Source: a virus. From it: 28,054 nucleotides of DNA. Each line of letters starts with the position of its first letter. The stretch's first letter is position 1. The position numbers and the translations under genes are program-made. The notes under the pieces are model-generated. The model did not search any database, was not told the origin of the DNA, and saw only the letters and a list, made by a program, of their open reading frames with translations. Positions 8,525 to 19,715 of this stretch are shown piece by piece. The stretch is from IMG/VR virus record IMGVR_UViG_3300027733_000171, positions 1 through 28,054 of that record. One strand, given 5' to 3'.

Positions 8525-8664
8525 ACAGCTTCCGGGGCCGGGTTAACCTGCGGCGCGGCCTGCTTCTGGATTTCGGCAATCACCGGGGCGACCGTGATGT
8601 AGGGGGCGTTACCCAGTGCCTGCATGATGATGTTGACCTGTTCGATGGTGAGTTCGAGGTTCAT
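8521..8664 (-). CDS. Small conserved phage protein (47 aa)
   Basis: Reads MNLELTIEQVNIIMQALGN followed by PYITVAPVIAEIQKQAAPQ and a short tail. Its MNLxLTxEQxNxIxQALG pattern is, as I recall, a widespread small phage protein of unknown function; a helical pair is expected. GGAG lies 6 bases before ATG 8664, which overlaps the previous TAA. Its TGA overlaps the ATG of the exported-protein gene (ATGA), so the two are coupled. Confidence 0.82.
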   Translation of the reverse strand: MNLELTIEQVNIIMQALGNAPYITVAPVIAEIQKQAAPQVNPAPEAV

Positions 8665-8987
8665 TAAACGCTCCAAGGTAGGGGTGGGGTTACGACAGGG
8701 GGATTGACCTGATTGGCAATGTTAGTGGCAAGCGCGGCCTCTGTGGTCGCCTGATCGACGCCGTTGGCCCAGACCCAGCCCTGTACCTGAACTTCGGTCA
8801 GATCGGCATAGGGGGTGTAGGGGTCACCGGAAACGTATGGGACGCTCACGGTGCCGTACTGGGTGGCATTGTAGGTGCCGTCCGTGGCGTTACAGCGCCA
8901 GCCCACGGTGAAGACGACATCCGTCTCGCCGTCAGCCTCCGGGTAGCAGGACATGTATTCGACTATCCATGTGTATGTGTTAGCCAT
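8664..8987 (-). CDS. Small conserved tail-region protein
   Basis: A 107-aa protein with MANTYTWIVEYMSCYPEADGETDVVFTVGW opening (beta strands) and a helical end (TEVQVQGWVWANGVDQATTEAALATNIANQ). I recognise this two-part plan (strand-rich TYTW...TDVVFTV then VxGWxWxxGVD) as a short family common beside phage tail fibres, of unknown function. The ATG overlaps the stop of the 385-aa fibre gene (TAATG). A role in fibre attachment or assembly is possible. Confidence 0.82.
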   Translation of the reverse strand: MANTYTWIVEYMSCYPEADGETDVVFTVGWRCNATDGTYNATQYGTVSVPYVSGDPYTPYADLTEVQVQGWVWANGVDQATTEAALATNIANQVNPPVVTPPLPWSV

Positions 8988-10144
8988 TATTTATTCTCCA
9001 GTGTTGCGAGGCGGGTGGTGAGTTCTGCTATGGCATTGATGACGGCCATAAGGACAGGGCGGTCACTGAAAGAATTAGGTCTTTCGCCATTTTTATGTAC
9101 TGCGCCTGTAATGGGAAAGTCATCCCGTGCAAAGAATGAGGCGTATGTACCTTCCGTTTCCATACCGCTTTCAGGACGCCACTTGTGCAGCCCCATAAAC
9201 TCTGGTGTTGCCGTGGCGATAATCTCAGCCAAGCCGTCTTTGTACCCGCCGAGAATAACCTTCTGCGAAGGGTCCGAAACGCTACTAAGGTTGCCGCTGG
9301 CATCAGAGGTTACTGTGCCGGTACCAAAGGAACCAAAAGTGATACCCCCGGTAACTTGAAGTTTCTGCCCTGACCCCGCGCTAGAAGTCTGGTTAACCAG
9401 AAGGCACCCGTTGGTATCAATGCGGGCTTTTTCGGTGCTGTTGATGCCGAAGTAGATAGGCTGGGCTGCACGAGTTGTTAGTGTTATGCCACCGGCACCG
9501 CCCCATCCGATATACATGCCGTCCTGCTGGATAAGGCCGCTTGTAGTGTAGCCGGTGCCTTGCACTTGAATAAAAGCAGTGTTTGCAGAATTTAGTAGCC
9601 GCAAAGAACTTCCTGCTGCGGTGCTTGTGTTGGCGTTAAGCAGGCTAATTATAGATGTTGCGTTCTGCGTCTGCGTAATATCCAGCACGTTGCTCGGCGT
9701 CATGCCGATGCCGAATCCAGAGGCATTAAAGGTTGCTGTATTCGTTCCCGCATTTATATCTAAGGTAACTGCCGTAGACGAAATCTGGATGCCGTTACGC
9801 CCAGCGCCAGCACCCGCGACATTGAAAATACCGACAACGGCGCTATCGGAATACAGGAACCCAGTTTTGGGCGTTGCGCCGCCGTTCGTCCAACTAAAAC
9901 TATCTCCCGCCGAAGCCTTAGTGGCAGTTACAAGCCCGTTCAAGGCGCTTGTCCCAGTCACAGCCAGAGCATTAGTTCCAATGGTCGCGCCGCCGATGGC
10001 TAGCGAAGTGCTGATAGCACCCGTACCCGTCACATCCAGTGTGCGCGTAGGACTAGCGTTAGCCACACCGATGCGGGTGTTGGTCGTATCCGGCGTCAGC
10101 ACATCAACAAGCTGGCCTAACTTTGTCGTGAGGTTCGCGGGCAT
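8987..10144 (-). CDS. Tail fibre with variant S74-type C-terminal chaperone
   Basis: A 385-aa fibre. The N-terminal part has the shared linker [17 protein letters not shown] (about residues 46-62). The middle is beta-repeat fibre (RNGIQISSTAVTLDINAG, FGIGMTPSNVLDITQ). The C-terminus from about residue 290 (SDPSQKVILGGY) looks like an S74 intramolecular chaperone: these fold trimeric fibres and then cut themselves off, and they end in a helix (here AVINAIAELTTRLATLENK). The usual SSDxRxK motif is altered here (SVSDPSQK, lacking the Arg), so self-cleavage may be lost or changed. Start ATG overlaps the previous TAA. DNA is more AT-rich than in the head genes. Confidence 0.82.
   Translation of the reverse strand: MPANLTTKLGQLVDVLTPDTTNTRIGVANASPTRTLDVTGTGAISTSLAIGGATIGTNALAVTGTSALNGLVTATKASAGDSFSWTNGGATPKTGFLYSDSAVVGIFNVAGAGAGRNGIQISSTAVTLDINAGTNTATFNASGFGIGMTPSNVLDITQTQNATSIISLLNANTSTAAGSSLRLLNSANTAFIQVQGTGYTTSGLIQQDGMYIGWGGAGGITLTTRAAQPIYFGINSTEKARIDTNGCLLVNQTSSAGSGQKLQVTGGITFGSFGTGTVTSDASGNLSSVSDPSQKVILGGYKDGLAEIIATATPEFMGLHKWRPESGMETEGTYASFFARDDFPITGAVHKNGERPNSFSDRPVLMAVINAIAELTTRLATLENK
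9953..9974 (-). repeat. Fibre-linker repeat, copy 4 (385-aa fibre)
   Basis: Identical over 22 bases to copy 3. Encodes part of NALAVTGT. Confidence 0.88.
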
Positions 10145-11676
10145 TATTTAGCCTCCAGTGCTGCGAGGCGGGCTTTTAGGGCCTTTGTCTCATTCCACAA
10201 AACAGCAATTAGTGCGCGGTCACTATAGTTTAGGATTTCATCTTCTGTGTTAGACCAATCAACGGCATCTGGCAGAATGGACTGAATGTCGTTGGCAATA
10301 AACCCGATATGGGTGTCATCAATAGGCGTAGGGGTTGATGTTTTTTCGCCGTCTTTGTCAAACGTAACCGCAACATTGTCGCGCTCTGAGATCAGCTTAA
10401 AAGTTTTAGGCGTAATGGCTTCCAGAACACCGGGGGGCGTTACGAACTCAGCAACGTCATATTTGATGCGAATGTCCGAGGAAGTAATGTTTCCGCTGCC
10501 GTCGAATGTTGCCGTGCCAGCGCCATAAGCGTTCATAGTCACTGTCCCAGCGGAATTGACTGTTACGCCAGCTCCACCAGCATTAGAGAATATTTTTACA
10601 CTTTTGCCAGTAGCAGCCTGAATGACTATATTGGTGTCGCTCGATCCAAACACATAGTTTTCGCTACCAATAATGCCAGCCGCCACCCCGGCAACTTGCG
10701 GAAGGATTGCCCAGCCTTTAGACGCGCCCGTTCCGCTTTGGCCGTTAAGGGTAATTAATGCTGGCGCAGTGCCAGTGCCGACAGTAAAGCCGCTGGTATT
10801 AAAACGCGCAATCTCTGTTGTACCGCTAGTGGCAAACCGAATAGTCGTGCCAAGCAACGCCAAATCAGCAGCACCGCCGGGGCGGGCATCAAGCGCAACG
10901 CCGTTAGCAACCCTTACGCCATCTGCTGTGAACGCCGTTCCAAAGACCGAAAGGTCGGCAATAGTGTTGCCGTTATACAGGCGGTATGATGCCTGTGCCG
11001 CTGCGCCAGCATTGCTATTTGTGACCTGAAAGCTGGTCAGGCTGTTCTGGCTAATGCTATTGCTGATCTGCCCAGCGGTCCCGTTGCTGATGCCCGCACT
11101 GGATGACACAGCCCCAACTAGCTGGCTCGTCGTCCCCACCCACAGAGCCTTCTGCGTGGATATACCGCCAGCCGTGATGATCGAGCCGGTCGTGCTGGAC
11201 GTAGCATCCGTAACCAGCGTGGAGCTAACACCACCAGCAGCCGTGAGAAGACCACTCAGGGCCGTCGTCCCAGTCACAGCCAGAGCATTACTACCAATAG
11301 TTGCGCCGCCGAGGGCCAAGGATGTGGCGCTGGCTGAACCCAGTGACGGGTTGAAGCTGGAGGAGATGGTCCACGCGATGGTTTCAACAATATCGCCAAC
11401 AGCGCAGGCCGTACCCAGCACAACCGTGGAACCCGTAGTGGCCGTGTACTCCGAAGTCGAGAGCTTGGAGCCGTTGTAGTATACGTCCACAAAGCCCACC
11501 GTGTAGGTCACACTGAACGATGTCTGAGCCGCCGTGGCCGTGAAGGTCGTCTTGGTATAGACCGTGAGGCCGGTTGATCCCGTAGCCTGCCAGCCGACGC
11601 CGTTCCACGTCCAAGTACGCCCGTTGTAGGTGTACGTCTGGTTGGTTGTGGGCGATGCGGGGAAGTTGATAGCCAT
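10144..11676 (-). CDS. Tail fibre with S74-type C-terminal chaperone
   Basis: A 510-aa fibre. Residues about 1-110 hold a module ([39 protein letters not shown]) that is also found in the C-terminal part of the 1011-aa fibre. The shared linker [18 protein letters not shown] follows. The middle is beta-repeat fibre. From about residue 399 SSDIRIKYDV begins an S74 intramolecular chaperone: S-S-D-x-R-x-K is the hallmark and Ser400 is the expected self-cleavage residue; GFIANDIQSILPDAV and a final helix (LWNETKALKARLAALEAK) fit. The chaperone folds the trimer and is then released. Start/stop overlaps (TAATG) with both neighbours. Receptor-binding role inferred. Confidence 0.88.
   Translation of the reverse strand: MAINFPASPTTNQTYTYNGRTWTWNGVGWQATGSTGLTVYTKTTFTATAAQTSFSVTYTVGFVDVYYNGSKLSTSEYTATTGSTVVLGTACAVGDIVETIAWTISSSFNPSLGSASATSLALGGATIGSNALAVTGTTALSGLLTAAGGVSSTLVTDATSSTTGSIITAGGISTQKALWVGTTSQLVGAVSSSAGISNGTAGQISNSISQNSLTSFQVTNSNAGAAAQASYRLYNGNTIADLSVFGTAFTADGVRVANGVALDARPGGAADLALLGTTIRFATSGTTEIARFNTSGFTVGTGTAPALITLNGQSGTGASKGWAILPQVAGVAAGIIGSENYVFGSSDTNIVIQAATGKSVKIFSNAGGAGVTVNSAGTVTMNAYGAGTATFDGSGNITSSDIRIKYDVAEFVTPPGVLEAITPKTFKLISERDNVAVTFDKDGEKTSTPTPIDDTHIGFIANDIQSILPDAVDWSNTEDEILNYSDRALIAVLWNETKALKARLAALEAK
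11269..11290 (-). repeat. Fibre-linker repeat, copy 3 (510-aa fibre)
   Basis: Identical over 22 bases to copy 4. Encodes part of NALAVTGT. Confidence 0.88.
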
Positions 11677-12959
11677 TATTTAGCTTCCAGTGCTTCTAGG
11701 CGGGCGACAAGATCGGCAACAGTAGCCTTCAGGGCTTCGTTCTCAGCGTACAGGTCTTTCACGCCCCAGAGTGCCAGCGGGGCCAGACGGGCGTAGTCTG
11801 CGGACCAGTAGATGTTCTGCGGTATGTCATCGTGTTCTTTTTTGTCCTGCGGATATTCAACAGCGTCAACGTACCCAATTTCAGCAGTCTGCTGGGCGGA
11901 GATCATCAGCATCCGATCACCGGGGGAAGTAAGAAACTCACCATCCTTGACCATGATGGTCTGGATAATTGACTTAAAGTCACGCTGCGGAACGTCGAAG
12001 TTCTTCAGGCGCTCGTCCGACGACGTGTTAAAAGTGGTGCTTGAGCCAGAAACAGTTATGCCACCAACGGTGCCGTTGGGGTTAATCATCCGCCAGCACT
12101 GGTTGGATGCGGTTGAACTATCCTGCGTGTAAAATCCGCTACTCTGCGGGTTCGCAAACATGGAAAGGGGTGCGGCTGCCGTATTTACACCAGCCCCAAG
12201 GGCAATAACCTGACCGCCGCTAGCGGCACCGCCAAAATGGAAGCGACCTGCATGAGAACTGGGATTGGTGGGGTTGTCACCGAAGTATCCGCCAGTGTTG
12301 CCGTAGATGTTTAGCTGATCTGTAAACGTCGGGGTGGCATTTGCGGAAGTGCTGGGGGTGCAATTCCAAGAATGGACGCCAGCGTTCTGCTGATACTGCG
12401 AACATTGACCAGTGGCATACGCCTTCCAGCCGCTATTGTAGTAAAGGTTTGCCATAACACGGAAGTCAGTTGCGCCAGTTCCGCCAAGTGACCCGGACGG
12501 AAGCTGTAGTATTGAGGTGAACGTATTCCATGTACTAGGCGTCAAGCCGATGCCGAGATTGCCGTTGCCGTCGAAGCGGGCGCGTTCGCTGCCTGTGCCT
12601 AAACCAGAGCCACCAGTATAAACGGTAACAAACCCGCGCCCTGACAGGCGCAATTCGCTTGAGCTGTTTCCGTCGTTACGGACTTCGGAGCGTGCGCTGG
12701 CGTTGTCAAAAAGAATATCGCCAGAAGGAATATAAAGAGCGCGGTTTCCTGTTGAAATACCACTTACGCGAATACCGTTGTTACCGTCAACGACCAGTCT
12801 ATCAGAAGAACTTGCCGTACCCACCAGCAGATTGCTGCTAATAGCGCCCGTGCCCGTCACAGCCAGAGCATTAGACCCCAGCGTGGCACCGCCCAGCGAC
12901 AGGGTATTGGCAGAGCCAGCGCCGTTAGCAAGTACCGAGAAGTTGCGGGTGATGGTCAT
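11676..12959 (-). CDS. Tail fibre with S74-type C-terminal chaperone
   Basis: A 427-aa fibre. Residues about 17-40 carry the shared linker ([20 protein letters not shown]). The middle repeats phrases usual in fibres (SERARFDGNGNLGIGLTPS, GGYFGDN), probably the receptor-binding body. SSDERLKNFD at 313-322 starts the S74 chaperone; the self-cleavage Ser is 314. The rest (MLMISAQQTAEIGYVDAVEYP, SADYARLAPLALWGVKDL) is typical, ending in a long helix (LYAENEALKATVADLVARLEALEAK). Start ATG directly follows the TAA of the 1011-aa gene. The fibre belongs to the same set as the next two genes; different bodies on a common frame suggest several receptors or chimeric fibre complexes. Confidence 0.9.
   Translation of the reverse strand: MTITRNFSVLANGAGSANTLSLGGATLGSNALAVTGTGAISSNLLVGTASSSDRLVVDGNNGIRVSGISTGNRALYIPSGDILFDNASARSEVRNDGNSSSELRLSGRGFVTVYTGGSGLGTGSERARFDGNGNLGIGLTPSTWNTFTSILQLPSGSLGGTGATDFRVMANLYYNSGWKAYATGQCSQYQQNAGVHSWNCTPSTSANATPTFTDQLNIYGNTGGYFGDNPTNPSSHAGRFHFGGAASGGQVIALGAGVNTAAAPLSMFANPQSSGFYTQDSSTASNQCWRMINPNGTVGGITVSGSSTTFNTSSDERLKNFDVPQRDFKSIIQTIMVKDGEFLTSPGDRMLMISAQQTAEIGYVDAVEYPQDKKEHDDIPQNIYWSADYARLAPLALWGVKDLYAENEALKATVADLVARLEALEAK
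12853..12873 (-). repeat. Fibre-linker repeat, copy 2 (427-aa fibre)
   Basis: Plus strand ccgtcacagccagagcatta: one change from the core shared with copies 3 and 4. Encodes part of NALAVTGT. Confidence 0.85.
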
Positions 12960-16294
<3,335 letters not shown>

Positions 16295-16519
16295 CTACTC
16301 AAGCCCCACGTCGGGGCGCGGAAAGCGCAGGGAGATGACCTCCGGCGAGGGCGCGGGCTCGCGCCACGGATCCAGCACGTCGAGGTCGGCCACGCACACG
16401 CGCAGGCCCGGAAAGTTCGGGTCGCGATGCAGGTCGACGATCGGGAACTTGCGGCTACAGCGATCGCAAATACCGATGCCGATGTAGGCCAAGCCGCGGG
16501 TGTCGATGTAGCCCTCCAT
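16295..16519 (-). CDS. Small CxxC protein (first of a tandem pair)
   Basis: A 74-aa protein with C18-x2-C21 and C42 in the same positions as its downstream paralogue (ICDRCSRKFPIVDL, GLRVCVADLDVLDP). It lacks the paralogue's acidic extension and ends in FPRPDVGLE. A structural zinc or redox site is possible. The ATG lies 3 bases after the TAG stop of the adaptor gene, so it is in the same transcript and probably translationally coupled. Confidence 0.8.
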   Translation of the reverse strand: MEGYIDTRGLAYIGIGICDRCSRKFPIVDLHRDPNFPGLRVCVADLDVLDPWREPAPSPEVISLRFPRPDVGLE

Positions 16520-16522
16520 CGG

Positions 16523-17509
16523 CTACCTCGTATACATGGAAATGTTCGGCGCGATCATCATCGGCGAGTTGTCGCGCTCTTCCATCTGGGCCACGTTCAG
16601 GGCCTGCGCCGCCTTGGCGTCGAGCATGGGGATCATGGCGCCGTCGACTTCGACGATCTCCAGAGCCAGCTTGGCCGCCAGATTGGCGACGATCGCCTCG
16701 TACCAACGCTGCGGGATCTCCAGCTCCTGCGTCATGGTGCCGACGTCCATGATGTAACGCTGGCGCCACAGGACGATCTGGTACGTCGACGCGCCGTCGT
16801 TCGGCACTGGCCACAGGTGCATGATCGGGTTGTTGACCTGACGGTCAAACCAATACTGCAGGGGGCGATTGGACTGGAAGAACAGGTTGGGCAGGTTCGT
16901 GTAGTCGTCGCGGTTCATGCGCGCCAGCGGGATCTGCGTGGGCGTGTTGCCCAGATAAATCATGCTGAAGGAGAGCGTGCCGCTCGTGGCACGCACGCGG
17001 AAGTAGGTGCTGGCGACGCTGCTGTCGAGGTCGTACCAAGTCTTCTCGCCGGCCACCGCGACGGGCGTCTCGCTCTGAACCTCCACCCAAGTGATGTCGT
17101 CGTCTGACCGCTCGAAGATCAGCGGCACGGAGGCCGCCGCCCAGAAGATGCCCACGCTCGTCACGAAGGAGGGCGACGTGAAGTACACCTTGCGCTCGGT
17201 GGACGTGTCGAAGTTCGTGCCGGTGACTTCCTGCAGGTAGCGTAGGTTCGCGTTCAGGATGTCGACGGTGCCGTCCGTCGTGGTGACGTCGCCCACGCCG
17301 TCGTACAGCGGGTAGATCTGCTTCTCGATGCACCAGAGCGGGGCGCCCTGATTGGCCAGATCGCTCAGGAACAGGTAGAGCTGGTCGTTGGCGATGTCGA
17401 CGTACTCGGACGTGATTTGTTCCGCAGTCAACTTGCAGCGCCGAAATGCGTTATCAATCACCCGCCCGGTGTTGAAAACGGTCTTCGAGACTGTGTTTGA
17501 AAAGGCCAT
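16523..17509 (-). CDS. Probable head-tail adaptor or tail-hub protein
   Basis: A 328-aa protein. Residues about 15-75 are helical (NAFRRCKLTAEQITSEYVDIANDQL). Residues about 80-190 form a beta-sandwich-like insert (VTSVGIFWAAASVPLIFERSDDDITW). Residues about 205-305 (NLPNLFFQSNRPLQYWFDRQ, LWPVPND, YQIVLWRQRYI, PQRWYEAIVANLAAKLA) match the strand-then-helix pattern of podovirus head-tail adaptors, where a PxRWxxA helix ends the core. The order after the capsid and before the fibres supports this, but the family is not certain; a tail-hub protein is the main alternative. AGGA is 4 bases upstream of the ATG. It is preceded by two hairpins. Confidence 0.72.
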   Translation of the reverse strand: MAFSNTVSKTVFNTGRVIDNAFRRCKLTAEQITSEYVDIANDQLYLFLSDLANQGAPLWCIEKQIYPLYDGVGDVTTTDGTVDILNANLRYLQEVTGTNFDTSTERKVYFTSPSFVTSVGIFWAAASVPLIFERSDDDITWVEVQSETPVAVAGEKTWYDLDSSVASTYFRVRATSGTLSFSMIYLGNTPTQIPLARMNRDDYTNLPNLFFQSNRPLQYWFDRQVNNPIMHLWPVPNDGASTYQIVLWRQRYIMDVGTMTQELEIPQRWYEAIVANLAAKLALEIVEVDGAMIPMLDAKAAQALNVAQMEERDNSPMMIAPNISMYTR

Positions 17510-17537
17510 AAGATCCTGCTCGCTGTCTAAGGCAGCA

Positions 17538-17557
17538 GCCTGCCACGGGGGGCAGGC
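17538..17557 (-). promoter_or_regulatory. Leader hairpin before the adaptor gene
   Basis: A 7-bp perfect GC-rich stem (GCCTGCC/GGCAGGC) with a 6-base loop about 28 bases before the ATG of the 328-aa gene and just upstream of its AGGA site. It may control translation or mRNA ends. No function is proven. Confidence 0.5.
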
Positions 17558-17581
17558 ATCTCTGGCGTGGTGACTATAGTG

Positions 17582-17616
17582 GAAGGGGTGTTCAGCGACA
17601 AGCTAAACGCCCCTTC
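17582..17616 (-). terminator. Hairpin right after the DUF6496-like gene
   Basis: Starts 3 bases past the TAA stop. A 15-bp stem, GAAGGGG then GTTTAGC pairing with GCTGAAC then CCCCTTC, has one C-A mismatch, one G-U pair and a 5-base loop. It has no U-run after it, so it is a weak intrinsic terminator at best or an mRNA 3' end/stability element. Confidence 0.55.
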
Positions 17617-17619
17617 GCT

Positions 17620-18204
17620 TTAGCACTTGGCGCTGCCGCCCTTCTTGTAGGGACGGCCAAAGAGCTTGCCTGTCTTGGGGTCAACGCCCTCTCCGCCGGA
17701 GATCCGCGCGCGCTCGGCCGGTGTCATGGCGCTGGCGGGTTTGCTGCGGACGGCGTCGGCCGCAGCCTGCGCGGCGATCATGGCGTCGTACTGCGCGCGG
17801 GTCAGGGCCTTGGCCAGCGAGGCCTTCCCCTTCGGGGAGAGGTACGACATCGAGCGGCCCGCTGCGCGCTTGGCCTCGGCATCGGTCATAGCGCCCATGT
17901 CCGGCTTCGCCATCAGGCCGCCCATCTGCTTCTTCACCGGGATCTTGGCCCCGGCGTCGCGGGCTTCGCTTATGCCGATCGCTATGGCCTGCTTGGGGTT
18001 CTTGACCAGCGGGCCCTTGTCGGACCCGCTGTGCAGCTTGCCCTTGCCAAACTCCTTCATGACCACGCCGATCTTAACCGCGCCCACGGGGGCCTTGGTC
18101 GCGCCGCCCTTGGCGTAGCCACTGCAGGATCCGCCGCGCATGTAGCCGCGAACGAGCTTCGGGCCGGAGGAGGAGAACTCAAAATCTTTGACGTACTTGA
18201 CCAT
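17620..18204 (-). CDS. DUF6496-like basic phage protein
   Basis: A 194-aa basic, Gly/Lys-rich protein. KIGVVMKEFGKGKLHSGS, then KNPKQAIAIGISEARDAG, at about residues 45-90 is the core of the DUF6496 family (KxGKVMxEFKxGxLxSGSxxGPxVKxxKQAIAIxLSEA), of unknown function and frequent in phages and bacteria. KGKASLAKAL and a final GGSAKC follow; the protein ends in Cys. A nucleic-acid or packaged-DNA role is plausible from its charge. Start: ATG 18204 has AAAAGGAC 8 bases upstream; an upstream start nine codons earlier is possible but has no better site. It lies after the Pro-rich gene and before two hairpins. Confidence 0.75.
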   Translation of the reverse strand: MVKYVKDFEFSSSGPKLVRGYMRGGSCSGYAKGGATKAPVGAVKIGVVMKEFGKGKLHSGSDKGPLVKNPKQAIAIGISEARDAGAKIPVKKQMGGLMAKPDMGAMTDAEAKRAAGRSMSYLSPKGKASLAKALTRAQYDAMIAAQAAADAVRSKPASAMTPAERARISGGEGVDPKTGKLFGRPYKKGGSAKC

Positions 18205-18218
18205 GTTGCGTGTCCTTT

Positions 18219-19142
18219 TTAGCAGTCCCACTTACGGAGCGAGAGCGCCTTGCGGGTGGGGCGTCCCTGTTCGTCCTTCATCGCACCCGGCATGCCTGTC
18301 ATCCGAGCGCAAAAACTCTTGCGGCGAGCCGCGGCCTTGGGGCTCTTGGCGGCCATCGCCGAGCTGACCGGCGGCTTGATGTCGTGGCCCTGCGCCTTGA
18401 GACTGGCGCGGCCCTTGGCGTTCAGGCCGCCCTCGGGGTTCTGGCCCTCCTTGCGCGTCCACGCACCGCCACCGGCGGCGAAACGCTGGGGCTCGATGAG
18501 CTTGGCATTGGGCTCGCGCTCCTCAAAATACTGGCGGAGTTGTTGCGATTTCATGTTGCCGGGGCCGGGCGTGAAGGTGTCGCGGTCGCCCTCGCGGCCC
18601 CAGTGGCCGCCGGTGCCGGTGTCGTACTGGCTCTCGTCGCTGAAGGTCGGGTGGCTGGGCTTCTTGAACTGGTCGGTACCGTGCTGCCCGCGCTTGGTCG
18701 GCATGGCCTTGGCCTTGAAGGCCCCGCGCAGGTCGTAGTCGGCCAGATCCCGCATGCGGCCCTTGGCCGCCACCTGAAAGCGCGCCTCGTCCTCGGGTGA
18801 CAGATCGGTGTTGTATTGATCCGTCATGTCCGGCGGCCCAGACGACACGCTGCCGCCGGTCTTGAACGAGCGGGGAGGGGCGCCCGGCTGAAGCATGGCC
18901 ATGATCTGCGGAGACAGGCCGCCCCTCGGGAGCATAGCCGGCTGCGGGGGAGCGCCCTGCGGAGGAACGCCCTGCGGAGGCATGCCCTGCGGAGGCATGC
19001 CCTGCGGAGGCATGCCGGGGGGCGGAGCGCCCATGCCCGGGGGCGCGCCGGGCGCAGGCGGCGCCGGCGGAGGCGTAGTCAAGGCGTCGGCTATGTCGGC
19101 AGTGGCACGACGAACCATGAGGTCGAACGGCAGGTCGTACAT
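18219..19142 (-). CDS. Proline-rich phage protein with conserved Cys-ending C-terminal domain
   Basis: A 307-aa protein. Residues about 25-75 are Pro/Gly/Met/Gln-rich with GMPPQ repeats. The middle has DLSPEDEARFQ, YDLRGAFKA, and PSHPTFSDESQYD...GGHWG, a motif set I recall from podovirus structural proteins. The last 40 residues, RRKSFCARMTGMPGAMKDEQ ending LSLRKWDC, match a small C-terminal domain (DUF6321-type, unverified) that is common in phages. It ends in Cys, as does its neighbour. The ATG follows the 108-aa gene after 10 bases. Likely a virion or DNA-packaged protein; function unknown. Confidence 0.75.
   Translation of the reverse strand: MYDLPFDLMVRRATADIADALTTPPPAPPAPGAPPGMGAPPPGMPPQGMPPQGMPPQGVPPQGAPPQPAMLPRGGLSPQIMAMLQPGAPPRSFKTGGSVSSGPPDMTDQYNTDLSPEDEARFQVAAKGRMRDLADYDLRGAFKAKAMPTKRGQHGTDQFKKPSHPTFSDESQYDTGTGGHWGREGDRDTFTPGPGNMKSQQLRQYFEEREPNAKLIEPQRFAAGGGAWTRKEGQNPEGGLNAKGRASLKAQGHDIKPPVSSAMAAKSPKAAARRKSFCARMTGMPGAMKDEQGRPTRKALSLRKWDC
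18954..19016 (-). repeat. Short 15-bp tandem repeats encoding MPPQG
   Basis: Four to five copies of a 15-bp unit (plus strand ccctgcggaggcatg) inside the Pro-rich gene, with one or two changes; they extend the Pro/Gly linker. Confidence 0.85.
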
Positions 19143-19152
19143 AGGCGCGTCC

Positions 19153-19479
19153 TTACACGGTGGACTGCTGAGTGACGGTCAGGCGAAGCTCGCCGGTGCC
19201 AGACGCCGTATTGAGGCGCACGGCGCGCATCAGGGTCGTCGTGAACGCCGTCTGGCTGGCCGTCGCGCCGGTCAGCGCGGCAACCGGATGAGCCTGCGCG
19301 AGCTGCGTGATGGTCGTGTCGAAGGGATCCTCGTTCGTGTACTCGACCGAGTAGTTGGCCGATCCGCTGAGGAGGTTGACGGAAATCGTCGTGACTTGGT
19401 TCGGGTTGTAGATGTCCAGCGGATACCACGCGCCGGTGGATGCACCGGTGACGGTAATGTTCTTCTGAATGGGGCGCAT
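19153..19479 (-). CDS. Small phage virion protein (unknown)
   Basis: A 108-aa, strand-rich protein: MRPIQKNITVTGASTGAWYPLD, ISVNLLSGSANYSVEYTNEDPFD, MRAVRLNTASGTGELRLTVTQ. The all-beta plan with many Thr/Ser fits a head or tail accessory protein. AGAGGA lies 8 bases before the ATG. Between it and the capsid-side genes is the 56-aa coiled-coil gene. I do not recognise a family. Confidence 0.78.
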   Translation of the reverse strand: MRPIQKNITVTGASTGAWYPLDIYNPNQVTTISVNLLSGSANYSVEYTNEDPFDTTITQLAQAHPVAALTGATASQTAFTTTLMRAVRLNTASGTGELRLTVTQQSTV

Positions 19480-19543
19480 AGGCCAGTCCTCTTGTAGACT
19501 GTCGGCCGCCGCGGATTAGCGCAGCGGCCTACAAGTCGTTCCG

Positions 19544-19714
19544 TTACTGATCTGTAGCCAGCTCGACGGGCTCTTCAGGGAGATCCAAGCGCGCGATCAA
19601 TGCCTTGAGGACATCGGCCGCCGCCTGCGCCGCCACTGCCACGTCGTGTGCGTGGTTGCGCTGCGCCTCCATCTTCTGGAGTTCTTCCTGCAGAAACTTC
19701 TTGTCGATCTGCAT
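19544..19714 (-). CDS. Small coiled-coil protein (56 aa)
   Basis: Reads MQIDKKFLQEELQKMEAQRN, then HAHDVAVAAQAAADVLKALI, then ARLDLPEEPVELATDQ. Residues 5-45 have regular heptad-like hydrophobics, so a coiled coil is likely. It resembles a type of short phage helical protein placed between structural genes. Start ATG 19714 is one base after the TAG of the previous gene. Role unknown. Too short for most gene finders but its codon use and placement support it. Confidence 0.75.
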   Translation of the reverse strand: MQIDKKFLQEELQKMEAQRNHAHDVAVAAQAAADVLKALIARLDLPEEPVELATDQ

Positions 19715-19715
19715 G

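Noticed and set aside
17573-17580. T7-type promoter fragment (ACTATAGT) in the gap before the adaptor gene
   Set aside because: Only the 8-base palindrome matches. The rest of the T7 promoter consensus is absent, no phage RNA polymerase gene is in view, and the same 8 bases also occur inside a fibre gene at about 10228.
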